From contig JADFNK010000026.1 in NCBI GenBank assembly GCA_022563405.1, positions 1 through 32,390 of the forward strand: a DNA stretch of 32,390 nucleotides, in the 5' to 3' direction. The notes below the pieces were generated by a model. It had not been told where the DNA came from. It made no database searches and saw only the letters and a program-made list of their open reading frames with translations. This document shows positions 1 to 8,048 of the stretch, in pieces. Numbering within the stretch: the first letter of the stretch is position 1; the number at the start of each line of letters is the position of its first letter. A program made the position numbers and the translations under genes. This DNA comes from Gemmatimonadota bacterium (GTDB lineage: Bacteria; Gemmatimonadota; Gemmatimonadetes; Longimicrobiales; Gaopeijiaceae).

Positions 1-210
1 TTCTGCCGTGACAATTTCGACTTTTCCAAGATCTACGCCCAGTTCGTAGAGATTCGCCGGGATCTCGAAGTGCTCTACACCAACCAGGAGGGATTGGAGG
101 AGGGCAATCGAAGGGACGCGGTGGAATTCATCGACGACTTCTACGAAGATATCGAGTCCCCGCAAAGGGCCAGGAATCGCCTCGAGGAAGATTGCCGCGA
201 AATGAGTTAG
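1..210 (+). CDS. C-terminal fragment of an unrecognised protein
   Basis: Frame 1 is open from the first base to a TAG at 208-210, giving the last 69 residues of a protein whose start lies outside the window. The segment is charged and probably helical, with many Glu, Asp and Arg residues and aromatic positions at the beginning (FCRDNFDFSKIYAQF). No family motif is recognisable, so no function is given. It faces the minus-strand HTH-like gene tail to tail, with about 44 bases between the two stops and no convincing terminator hairpin between them. Confidence reflects only that this is coding. Confidence 0.55.
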   Translation, partial: FCRDNFDFSKIYAQFVEIRRDLEVLYTNQEGLEEGNRRDAVEFIDDFYEDIESPQRARNRLEEDCREMS

Positions 211-254
211 TCCGTCTCGACCCGTCGTCCGGCGGGCCGTTTGACGGATCGCGC

Positions 255-659
255 CTACTTCTTCTTGCGGCCGGCGTTGGGGTGCTTGAGGTGTTTCCAC
301 GTGTCTCCGCGCCGGGCCGCTAGAATCGTACTCGGCGAGACCTTCAGAAGCTTGGCCCAGTGCCCGGCGGCGTTGCGCCAGTAGCCCTTCTCGTCATCCC
401 AGTCGTCCAAGACTTCCCGGACCTGTTTCTCGTCCAGGAGCGCGTGGGGCGATTTCTCCCCCTGGAGCCACGGGTTGTCGGACCAACGTCTGCGTCGTTG
501 TATGGGACCCGGAGCGCTGGCGCCGGAATGTCCGAGACAATAGTGCCGGATCTGACTAGCCGTATAGTCAGGAAATCCTTTGGCGATGTCGGTGTAGAAC
601 CGACCCTCTTGAGCGAGATCTCGCCACTTCACGATCAACGGCAGGGGGGGCTTAGCCAT
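255..659 (-). CDS. Small HTH-like, probably DNA-binding protein
   Basis: A 134-residue basic protein. Two stretches look like helix-turn-helix units: about residues 23-44 (DIAKGFPDYTASQIRHYC) and about residues 100-118 (WAKLLKVSPSTILAARRG). An Arg-rich linker lies near residues 55-58 and the C-terminus is basic (GRKKK). AGGA five bases before the ATG supports this start. The family is not recognised; the double HTH-like layout is typical of phage or mobile-element regulators, but that is inference. The gene lies downstream of a structured, gene-free region (743-940) that could form part of its leader if transcription runs on this strand. Function is unknown beyond probable nucleic-acid binding. 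Confidence 0.6.
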   Translation of the reverse strand: MAKPPLPLIVKWRDLAQEGRFYTDIAKGFPDYTASQIRHYCLGHSGASAPGPIQRRRRWSDNPWLQGEKSPHALLDEKQVREVLDDWDDEKGYWRNAAGHWAKLLKVSPSTILAARRGDTWKHLKHPNAGRKKK

Positions 660-742
660 GTATCCTATTCACTTTTTGACGATCACTGGGTTAATGCGAC
701 CCGGTAAAGTACTTAAGCTGCAACGCACCTGGAAGGGCTGTC

Positions 743-826
743 TCTCGTTCAGTCAAACGAGAAGCGACTGAATGAAATACCCAGGTCACGCCACCCCGGG
801 TATTGGACCTTAGGTCAATACCCGGG
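743..826. repeat. Cluster of overlapping, mutually exclusive inverted repeats
   Basis: Four perfect or near-perfect stems overlap in pairs. TCTCGTT (743-749) pairs with AACGAGA (756-762), while TTCAGTC (748-754) pairs with GACTGAA (766-772). AATACCC (776-782) pairs with GGGTATT (798-804), while the same GGGTATT is part of a 15-bp arm (795-810 with one bulged base) pairing with 812-826. Each pair of stems shares bases, so only one member can form at a time. This layout resembles an attenuator or structured RNA, or the end of a mobile element. Strand and function are not determined. Confidence 0.6.
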
Positions 827-838
827 AGTACGTCACTC

Positions 839-940
839 TTTTCCTAATACTAGAGAGGAACGCGGCGGTTCCGTCGACCCGGTCGAGGCGCCGGCTGCGA
901 GTTTCATTTTCCTAATACGGCGAGGAACACGGCAGTTCCG
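839..940. repeat. Two-copy direct repeat, 68-base period, each with a small dyad
   Basis: TTTTCCTAATAC occurs at 839-850 and again at 907-918. In both copies a few bases later comes GAGGAAC, six bases, then GTTCCG (856-873 and 923-940), so each unit ends with a GGAAC/GTTCC hairpin. The loops differ (GCGGCG and ACGGCA), which suggests an older duplication with stem-preserving divergence. With the adjacent inverted repeats it fills most of the 322-base stretch 660-981, which has no gene. Nothing else was recognised in that stretch. Confidence 0.6.
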
Positions 941-981
941 CTGGCCATCCCCTTTGAAGTCTGTCGACGTGATGTCGAGCT

Positions 982-2934
982 TCATGGAACGGAAAGTGGC
1001 CCTCGTGGCCCGCCATAGGGACTCTCGGTAGTGTAAAGGCGTAGGTAGAAGTCACCCCCCAACAGCCCTGCACGCTCCCCGCTGTTCAGGGTAATCGCAC
1101 CGGACGCTACTTGGCCGCCCGGGCCCGAAAGCCGGTAGAGGACCCCGCCCTCTCGCTCTGGTTGGGCTCGGTGGAGGGCCACCGCAAGGATCTCTGCGGC
1201 CGATATTCCGGAGACCGTCACCTCATATGACAAGGCGCTCGTGGTGACATCCCACGAGAAAAGAACGCGGGCGGTGGCACGGCCCCCCTCGGCGGTGACC
1301 TCGAACGTGAGGGGCTCGGGAGCCCGGCCGTTCTCCAACGGGGGGGTACGCACCGGGGCGCGCCGGGGCTGGAAAGCTTGTTCGAAAGCGAACCCCAGGG
1401 CCAGCAACCGTGCGTCTTGCAGCGGCCTTCCGAGTAACTCGAGTCCGACGGGAAGGCCCAAGCCGGTGAACCCGGCGGGGATGCTCAACGCGGGAAGTCC
1501 CGTCGTCGCACTCAGCTGGCAGTTGGATCCCCCCTGGGGATCCCCGATGCGAGCCGCCCTGCGCCGTATCGTGGGGTAGACAAGGGCGTCGAGTAGCAGC
1601 TCATCCATGAACGCCACCACCACATCGCGTGCCGCCGCACGTTTGCCCATTGCACGGGCGACGGCTGCGGTGTCCCTTTCTTCCCGCGCGGCGGTGCGCC
1701 GCAGGGTGCCCTCCAAGCGAACATGATAGAGGCCCCCGTCGAGAATCTCCTGGACGGAGGCGACGGGTGCGGTAGGGGTGGCGGCCAGGTAATCGATGAG
1801 GTCCCATTTGAACTCGAGCCCGATCAGACTCGACCCCGAGAGGAGGGAATCCAAGCCGGGGACCTCGACATCGATGACCTCCGCTCCGGCCGCACTCATG
1901 CTGTCGAGCGCGGCTCGAACCATGCGGGCATGCTCCCGGTCGTCCGCGGCGTCACCGAACAGCGTGCTCAATACGCCGATGCGGGCCCCTTGAAGGGCCT
2001 CGGCGTCGAGCTCGTCGAAGAACCGCGGAAGTGCGCCGCCCGCCAGAATTCGGGTGGCCGGGTCGGCCGCATCAGCCCCTATGGTCGCGTCCAGCCCGAT
2101 GGCGAGGTCCGTCGCGGTGCGAGCCAGAGGCCCGCCCACGTCCTGCGTGTGAGACAGCGGGATGATCCCGTCGATGCTCGAGAGGCCTTTGGTCGGTCGG
2201 AGTCCGAACAGGTTGTGGTGTGATGCTGGAATACGGATCGATCCACAGGTGTCGCTGCCCCAACCGATAGCCGCGAAGCTGGCCGCGATCGCTGCACCGG
2301 TCCCACCGCTGGAGCCGCCCGGGTTCCGGGAGGGGTCGTAGGGGTTGCGGGTCTGACCCCCGACCGAGCTGATGGTCGTGATGCCGTACGCCAACTCGTG
2401 CATGTTGGATTTTCCCAGGATGACGGCTCCAGCCTCCCGTAGCTTGCCGACCTGGAAGGCGTCGTCTGGAGGGATCATCCCGGCGAGCGCGATGGATCCC
2501 CCGGAAGTCGGCAGGCCCGCTACGTCGTAATTGTCCTTCAGGATGATCGGAATCCCGTGGAGCGGTCCGCGGGCGCCCATCAGCGCCCGTTCCTGGTCTA
2601 GGGCCGCCGCCTGCATCAGGGCGTCCGGGTTCAGGCGGATCATGCTGTTCAGCGCAGGCCCTCCTTGGTCGTACGCTCTGATCCGGGCGAGGTAAGCGTC
2701 CACGAGTTGCACAGAAGTGACGCGCCCGTCCGCCATCGCTTCCTGGAGGTCGGGGATCGAGGCCTCGAAGACTTCGACGTTCTGGTCCTGGGTGGCCGGA
2801 AGGGCCGCGAGTGTGCTGTAGGCGTGGGCGGTCCCCGGGGCCAAAGCCAGTCCAGTGGCCAGCGCGGCGACCAGCGCCCGCCCAAGGCAAGTTGGCGAGC
2901 CCGATTTCGGATCTGAGACTCTCGACTCCATCAT
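982..2934 (-). CDS. Secreted amidase-signature hydrolase with CHRD-like C-terminal domain
   Basis: A 650-residue amidase-signature enzyme, expected to hydrolyse carboxamides. A signal peptide covers about residues 1-38 (ending GTAHA). The Ser-cisSer-Lys triad is visible: K133 in PIILKDNYDV, S208 in NPGGSSGGTGA and S232 in GSDTCGSIRIPAS, with the 24-residue Ser-Ser spacing of fatty acid amide hydrolase. The usual family length is about 450-550, and the surplus after about residue 555 looks like a degenerate CHRD domain (SYEVTVSG near its start; SGAITLNSGERAGLLGGDFYLR near its end). AGGAGGG lies directly before the ATG pair, so the second ATG (2931) could be the real start. The gene follows the permease gene by 24 bases and is probably cotranscribed with it. 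The substrate is unknown. Confidence 0.9.
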   Translation of the reverse strand: MMESRVSDPKSGSPTCLGRALVAALATGLALAPGTAHAYSTLAALPATQDQNVEVFEASIPDLQEAMADGRVTSVQLVDAYLARIRAYDQGGPALNSMIRLNPDALMQAAALDQERALMGARGPLHGIPIILKDNYDVAGLPTSGGSIALAGMIPPDDAFQVGKLREAGAVILGKSNMHELAYGITTISSVGGQTRNPYDPSRNPGGSSGGTGAAIAASFAAIGWGSDTCGSIRIPASHHNLFGLRPTKGLSSIDGIIPLSHTQDVGGPLARTATDLAIGLDATIGADAADPATRILAGGALPRFFDELDAEALQGARIGVLSTLFGDAADDREHARMVRAALDSMSAAGAEVIDVEVPGLDSLLSGSSLIGLEFKWDLIDYLAATPTAPVASVQEILDGGLYHVRLEGTLRRTAAREERDTAAVARAMGKRAAARDVVVAFMDELLLDALVYPTIRRRAARIGDPQGGSNCQLSATTGLPALSIPAGFTGLGLPVGLELLGRPLQDARLLALGFAFEQAFQPRRAPVRTPPLENGRAPEPLTFEVTAEGGRATARVLFSWDVTTSALSYEVTVSGISAAEILAVALHRAQPEREGGVLYRLSGPGGQVASGAITLNSGERAGLLGGDFYLRLYTTESPYGGPRGPLSVP

Positions 2935-2958
2935 CCCTCCTGGTGGCGCTGGTGCGGG

Positions 2959-5415
2959 TTACTCCTCGCGCAAGACGCTGCTTGGGTCGACGCGTGTGGC
3001 ACGTGCAGCGGGAACGTAGGTGGCGAGAATCGTCACCGCGAGCAAGATCACCGATACCGACACCATGGTGACAGGCTCGGCTGCTCCCACTCCGAAGAGT
3101 AGGCTCTGGAGCGCCCGCGTTATCACCACGGAGCCGACCAAACCGATGGCGAGCCCCGCCAGCGCGAGTCGCAGGCCCTGTTTCGACACGAGCCATCGTA
3201 TCTGTCCCGCCCGGGCGCCCAGAGCAACACGTATGCCGATCTCACGTGCTCTCTGGGCCACCGAGTAGGACATCACGCCGTAAATGCCGATCGCAGCCAG
3301 CACGAGTGCGAGCGCTCCGAAAATGACCAGAAGTCCGCGCATCGCGGAGAAGCTGGCGACCTGAGATTCGACCACGTCCGACATGGTCCGAACCATCATT
3401 ACGGGTTGGTTGGCGTCTATCGCTGTGATTTCGTCCCTGACGGCTTGAACCAGAGGGGCCGGGTCGCCGGCCGTCTTCACGATCAGAAATGGGGAGAACC
3501 CCCACCTGTCGTTGGCTTGAAGCATGGGCCGATAGATCTCGATGCGGGAAGGCTCCTGTAGCTGGTAGTGACGGACGTGCTTGGCGACGCCGACCACCGT
3601 CCGGTACAGCGGGACATCGCCCTCTCCCAGGCCGGGCTGGTCGTTTGCTCCCCACTCCATCGTGACCCGCTTGCCGATCGGATCCTCGCCCGGCCAGAAC
3701 CTCTCGGCCAACGTTTCATCGACGACGGCAACCGGCGTGTTCGACGCGTCGTCGGCCCGCGTGAAGCCACGCCCCCTGATGATGGGGATGCTCATGGCGT
3801 CGAAGTAATCCGTATGAACGATCATGTTGAGCACGGAGGCGCGGTTGTCCGGGTCGCGGGGGTCCACGCCCTCGGGTGCGATCCCCGTCTCCCAACCGTT
3901 TCTTCCGAGCGGAAGGATGTTACTCGTCGTCGCGAACTCGACACCCGGAAGCGCTCTTACCTGTCGCAGCAGATCTTCCTGAAAGGATTGCCACAGGCGC
4001 TCCTCCGTGTACTTCGATTCGGAGAGCGGCACATTCAGGGTGAGGACGTTGGTCTCGTCGAAGCCCTTGTCCACTTGGTGGAGCTGGTCGAGGCTCTTGA
4101 TCAGGAGGCCGGCTCCGGTGAGGAGCAGGAGAGAGAGCGCTACTTCGGTCACCACGAGCGCCGAGCGCATGCTCTGCCGGCCCTTGGAAGACCCGCCACG
4201 TCCCCCCTCCTTGAGCGTCGAGACCAGATTCGGACTCGACGAGCGCCAAGCGGGAACGAACCCGAAGATGACGCCGGTCGCCAGCGCGAGCGCCAACGTG
4301 AACCCCAGTACGTTCTGGTCGATAGCGATCTGGTCCGTGAGGAACGCGGGGAAGGTGTCCGGTAACGAGCGGACCATGGCCGTCACAGCCAGCGAGGCCA
4401 TGGCTACGCCGAGGATGCCCCCCGAGAGGCCCAGCACGAGGCTTTCCGTAAGGAGTTGCCTGATCACACGGTTGCGCTTCGCTCCCATGGCGGCTCGTAT
4501 GGCCAGCTCTCGCTGACGCCCTTCGCCCCGGGCCAGAAGGAGGTTCGCCACGTTGGCGCATGCGATCAGGAGCACGAAGCCTACGGCTCCCATCAAGATC
4601 CACACCGGTGTCCGCATGTCGCCCACATAAAGCTCGGACAAGAACACGACTTCGGGCGTCGCGGCCGTTTCGTCCTCGCTTTCACGGATGGCTTGAGTGA
4701 TCCGCGACAGATCGGTCTGCGCCTGTTCGATGCTCACATCAGGGAGGAGTCGACCGATGGCTCGGGTTCCAGAGGAGCTTCCACGCGTGTCCCATGCGAG
4801 CCTCTCGGAGAAGTACCCCATGGGTAGGTAGACGTCATCCGCCGGTGAGGGGAAGCCGAACCCCTCCGGCATCACACCGACGATCTCGAACGGTTCGTCA
4901 CTCAGCATCAGGGTACGGCCAAGTACGTCCGGGTCGCCTCCCAACCGGTTCTCCCAAAACGTGTGACTGACGGTGGCGATCGCCTGGGCCCCCGGCTCGG
5001 ACTCCTCCCCGGTGATGGTTCGGCCAACTGCAGCGTCGACGCCGAGAACCCCGAAAAAATCACCGAGGATCTGTCTCGTCTGGATCACCTCCGGCCGCTC
5101 GAAGCCGGTGAGAACCGCATTGTTTCCCCGGTACGCCCCAAACGCTTCGAATGAGCGAGACTGGTTTTTCCAGTCGTAGTAGTTCGGGATCGACGTCGAG
5201 ATATAGAAACCCTGCGTCGACATCACGTTCGGTGTGACCAGACGATCGGCCGACTCGAACGGGAGGGGGTTGAGCAGCACGCCATTAACGACGCTGAAAA
5301 TCGCTGTATTCGCTCCGATGCCGAGCCCCAGCGTGAGAAGGACCGCTGCCGTGAACCCCGGTCGCCGGGCCAAGGACCGGAAGACGAACTTGAGATCCTG
5401 GAATGCCGTGTCCAT
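2959..5415 (-). CDS. ADOP-type duplicated MacB/FtsX orphan ABC permease
   Basis: An 818-residue inner-membrane protein built from two MacB/FtsX permease halves. TM1 is at about residues 21-43 (GLGIGANTAIFSVVNGVLL), followed by a periplasmic MacB_PCD domain and an FtsX transmembrane block near 270-395. A second TM (about 420-442) is followed by another periplasmic domain and a last FtsX block near 690-805, closing with ARATRVDPSSVLREE. This is the architecture of the acidobacterial duplicated orphan permeases, in which no ATPase is encoded next door; none is seen here. GGAG six bases before the ATG fixes the start. The 24-base gap to the amidase gene suggests an operon. Substrate and energising ATPase are unknown. 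Confidence 0.92.
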   Translation of the reverse strand: MDTAFQDLKFVFRSLARRPGFTAAVLLTLGLGIGANTAIFSVVNGVLLNPLPFESADRLVTPNVMSTQGFYISTSIPNYYDWKNQSRSFEAFGAYRGNNAVLTGFERPEVIQTRQILGDFFGVLGVDAAVGRTITGEESEPGAQAIATVSHTFWENRLGGDPDVLGRTLMLSDEPFEIVGVMPEGFGFPSPADDVYLPMGYFSERLAWDTRGSSSGTRAIGRLLPDVSIEQAQTDLSRITQAIRESEDETAATPEVVFLSELYVGDMRTPVWILMGAVGFVLLIACANVANLLLARGEGRQRELAIRAAMGAKRNRVIRQLLTESLVLGLSGGILGVAMASLAVTAMVRSLPDTFPAFLTDQIAIDQNVLGFTLALALATGVIFGFVPAWRSSSPNLVSTLKEGGRGGSSKGRQSMRSALVVTEVALSLLLLTGAGLLIKSLDQLHQVDKGFDETNVLTLNVPLSESKYTEERLWQSFQEDLLRQVRALPGVEFATTSNILPLGRNGWETGIAPEGVDPRDPDNRASVLNMIVHTDYFDAMSIPIIRGRGFTRADDASNTPVAVVDETLAERFWPGEDPIGKRVTMEWGANDQPGLGEGDVPLYRTVVGVAKHVRHYQLQEPSRIEIYRPMLQANDRWGFSPFLIVKTAGDPAPLVQAVRDEITAIDANQPVMMVRTMSDVVESQVASFSAMRGLLVIFGALALVLAAIGIYGVMSYSVAQRAREIGIRVALGARAGQIRWLVSKQGLRLALAGLAIGLVGSVVITRALQSLLFGVGAAEPVTMVSVSVILLAVTILATYVPAARATRVDPSSVLREE

Positions 5416-5588
5416 CGATTACTCCGCGGGCCAGTGGTCGGAGCCAATTTGGGAGGGGCAAAGTAGGGCGGTTGCGGTGCGTGCGCCAAGAACACACACT
5501 GAGCCGAGCAGCGGTGCGGGAAGCTGGGCCGCGTTGTGTGCGTGCAGCTCGACCAAACCGGACCCGTCGACTTATGGGATGCACTTCT

Positions 5589-7772
5589 ATGACCAACTCT
5601 GCGAAGACCAACTCTGCGAAGACTCTTGCCTCGGCTCTGATCGCCGGTTTGCCGTTTCTCCTTTCATCGGGGTCGCTGAGCGCCCAGGACCTGGGTCCCC
5701 TCTCGCTCACATCAGAGGTGAACACAGCAGGCCAGGCCGCTTATGAGAGGTCGTGCGCAGCTTGCCACCTCTCCACATTCCAGGGATCGTTCGAGGCGCC
5801 CGCACTGGCCGGTACCAACTTCCGTTTGGTCTGGACGGAGCGCACGCTCAGCGAATTCCGCGCAACGATTCGCACAATGCCTCCCACGGCCCCGAACTCA
5901 TTGGGCGACGCCGTCTACGATGCCATCACGGTCTACTTGCTCGGGGCGAACGGTGTGGAGAGGGACGGTCGAGTGGTTCAGGCAGATCGGGAAACGACCG
6001 TGGGGTCGATGCTCACCGGCGCGGCCACGGCCAGTGCCGGGCGCGGTGCTGGACGGGGTGGGGGAGCCGGTGGCAGGGGAGGGCGGGGCGGAGCGGTTGA
6101 GCGGACCGAGCCCGGAGGTGTGACCGAGACTTTCCACGAGATCACCGACTTCGAGCCGGTTACGGAACAGGAACTCATCAATCCCGACCCGGGGGATTGG
6201 CTCATCTACCGGCGGACCTACGATTCGCAGGGTTATAGCCCGCTCGACCAGATCGACCGGAGCAACGTGGACGGGTTGGGTCTCGAGTGGGTGTGGGCGA
6301 TGGCCGACGGCACCAACCAGCCGACGCCCCTGGTGCATGACGGCATCATGTACCTCGCCAGCCCCATGAATGTCATTCAGGCGCTCGACGCGACCGACGG
6401 CACGCTGCTCTGGGAGTACACGCGCCTATTTGCCGACGACTTCCGGGTTGGTTTCAGTCAACTCCGCAACCTGGCGATCTACGGCGAGAACATCTACGTC
6501 GCGACCAAGGACGCCTACCTGGTGGCGCTCAATGCCCGCACGGGGGAGATGGTGTGGGAGACCCAGATCGCCGACTACCACCTGGGCTACACCAACGTGG
6601 CCGGCGTCATGGTCGTCGAGGGTAAGGTTATCAACGGCATCAATGGGTGCGACCGCTTTCACGAGGAAAGCTGCTTCATCACGGCGCACGACGCCGCCAC
6701 CGGCGAGGAATTGTGGCGCCTCTACACGGTGGCCCGTCCTGGGGAGCCTGGGGGCGACACCTGGGGTGATCTCCCGTTCGGGCTTCGAGGTGGCGTCGAC
6801 GTGTGGAACACCGGTAGCTACGATCCCGAGCTCGGGCTGGTCTACTGGGGGACGGCCCAAGCCAAGCCGTGGGTGGCCGCGAGCCGCGGCCTCACCGTCG
6901 AGGACGCAGCGCTCTACTCCAACTCCACCCTGGCGATCGATCCAGACGATGGCTCCATCGTCTGGTATCGCCAGCACGTTCCCGGAGAGTCGCTCGACCT
7001 GGACGAGGTCTTCGAGCGGATCCTGATCGATCGTAACGGCGAGCGTCTGGTATTTTCCATGGGGAAACACGGGATCCTCTGGAAGCTGAACCGGGAGACC
7101 GGAGAGTTCATATCACATCTGGAGTCGATCTACCAGAACGTCTTCGACTTCATCGACCCTCAGACCGGTGCGGTGCGCTACCGGGAAGACATCGCTTCCG
7201 CGGAGATCGGCGACTGGGTTTCGGTCTGCCCGAGCACTGCGGGCGGCCACAACTGGCAGTCGATGTCCTATAGCCCGGAGGTGAACGCGCTCATCGTTCC
7301 GCTGTCACAGACTTGTTTGGAGATCCAGGGGCGCCCGGTGGCCCTCGAGCCCGGTTCGGGCGGCGTGGGCGCGGCGCGGCGTTATAGCGAAATGCCCGAA
7401 ACCGGCGGTCGCTTGGGTAAACTCGGCGCCTACGACATCGATACGATGGAGGAGATCTGGAGTGTCGAACAGCGGGCGGCTTACCTCACGGCGACGCTCA
7501 CTACGGGGGGTGGTCTGGTTTTCGTGGGCGACCTCGACCGCTACTTCCGCGCTCACGACGTTCGGAACGGCGAGGTTCTGTGGCAGACGAGGCTCGGGAC
7601 GTCGGTTCAAGGTTTTCCGGTGTCGTACGAGGTAGATGGAGAGCAGTACATCGCCGTCAGCAGCGGGTTGGGCGGCGGAAGTCCTCGTGTCATACCCCGT
7701 GCGTTGTCGCCGGAGATCCAGCACCCCCAGACCGGGAACGCGCTGTACGTCTTCAAGCTGCCGAGCCGGTAG
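5589..7772 (+). CDS. Cytochrome c-PQQ propeller fusion, quinoprotein dehydrogenase family
   Basis: About 727 residues if translation starts at ATG 5589, chosen because a signal peptide follows directly (ending SGSLSAQ); an in-frame ATG at 5574 is possible. An N-terminal cytochrome c domain carries C56-A-A-C59-H60 and a likely Met ligand in TMPPTAPNSLG. A Gly/Arg-rich linker (near residues 155-170) joins it to a PQQ-type beta-propeller with repeated DATDGTLLWEY, NARTGEMVWET and RETGEF blade motifs and the GGHNWQSMSYSPEVNALIVP signature. Such enzymes oxidise alcohols or sugars in the periplasm and pass electrons to haem c. Quinohaemoprotein alcohol dehydrogenases usually have the cytochrome at the C-terminus, so this order is reversed. 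A paralogous propeller without haem lies at 19663-21456. The substrate is unknown. Confidence 0.9.
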   Translation: MTNSAKTNSAKTLASALIAGLPFLLSSGSLSAQDLGPLSLTSEVNTAGQAAYERSCAACHLSTFQGSFEAPALAGTNFRLVWTERTLSEFRATIRTMPPTAPNSLGDAVYDAITVYLLGANGVERDGRVVQADRETTVGSMLTGAATASAGRGAGRGGGAGGRGGRGGAVERTEPGGVTETFHEITDFEPVTEQELINPDPGDWLIYRRTYDSQGYSPLDQIDRSNVDGLGLEWVWAMADGTNQPTPLVHDGIMYLASPMNVIQALDATDGTLLWEYTRLFADDFRVGFSQLRNLAIYGENIYVATKDAYLVALNARTGEMVWETQIADYHLGYTNVAGVMVVEGKVINGINGCDRFHEESCFITAHDAATGEELWRLYTVARPGEPGGDTWGDLPFGLRGGVDVWNTGSYDPELGLVYWGTAQAKPWVAASRGLTVEDAALYSNSTLAIDPDDGSIVWYRQHVPGESLDLDEVFERILIDRNGERLVFSMGKHGILWKLNRETGEFISHLESIYQNVFDFIDPQTGAVRYREDIASAEIGDWVSVCPSTAGGHNWQSMSYSPEVNALIVPLSQTCLEIQGRPVALEPGSGGVGAARRYSEMPETGGRLGKLGAYDIDTMEEIWSVEQRAAYLTATLTTGGGLVFVGDLDRYFRAHDVRNGEVLWQTRLGTSVQGFPVSYEVDGEQYIAVSSGLGGGSPRVIPRALSPEIQHPQTGNALYVFKLPSR
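5591..5620 (+). repeat. 15-bp perfect tandem duplication in signal peptide
   Basis: GACCAACTCTGCGAA occurs twice back to back (5591-5605 and 5606-5620), encoding the repeated TNSAK at the start of the quinoprotein signal peptide. The duplication is in frame and lengthens the n-region by five residues. It looks like a recent slippage event; its effect on export is unknown. Confidence 0.9.
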
Positions 7773-8048
7773 GGCGGGAGACCGGGATTCTGAGCTGCGG
7801 CTTCAGGCCGCGCCGCCATCAGCCTTCACGAATCGGGTCAGTAGGCATTTGACCCCGGCCTCTTCCTCGGGGCAAGGGCCACGCCAACCGCGCGGCGCCC
7901 CGTTTCCAAGAAACCGTTGCGCCGTCCCGGGTGTACTCCGAGACTTGAGAAGAGGTTTGCTCGACGGAGATAGTTCCCGGCACGAAGGCTGTTGAAGGAG
8001 TACAGCGGGTCGCGCACTTAGAGCCGCGCACTTGAAGAGGGATCGACC

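Noticed and set aside
660-981. Possible CRISPR or integron attC site from the repeats
   Set aside because: Only two direct copies without uniform spacers, and no attC core sites or integrase/cas genes nearby.
2072-3196. 374-codon minus-strand open frame overlapping the amidase gene
   Set aside because: Arg/Gly/Pro-rich translation typical of an out-of-frame reading of GC-rich coding sequence; the amidase frame carries the catalytic motifs.
5416-5588. Divergent promoter with GTGCGTGC repeats between permease and quinoprotein genes
   Set aside because: Repeats are simple GT/CA-rich tracts and no paired -35/-10 boxes were convincing, so no site was annotated.
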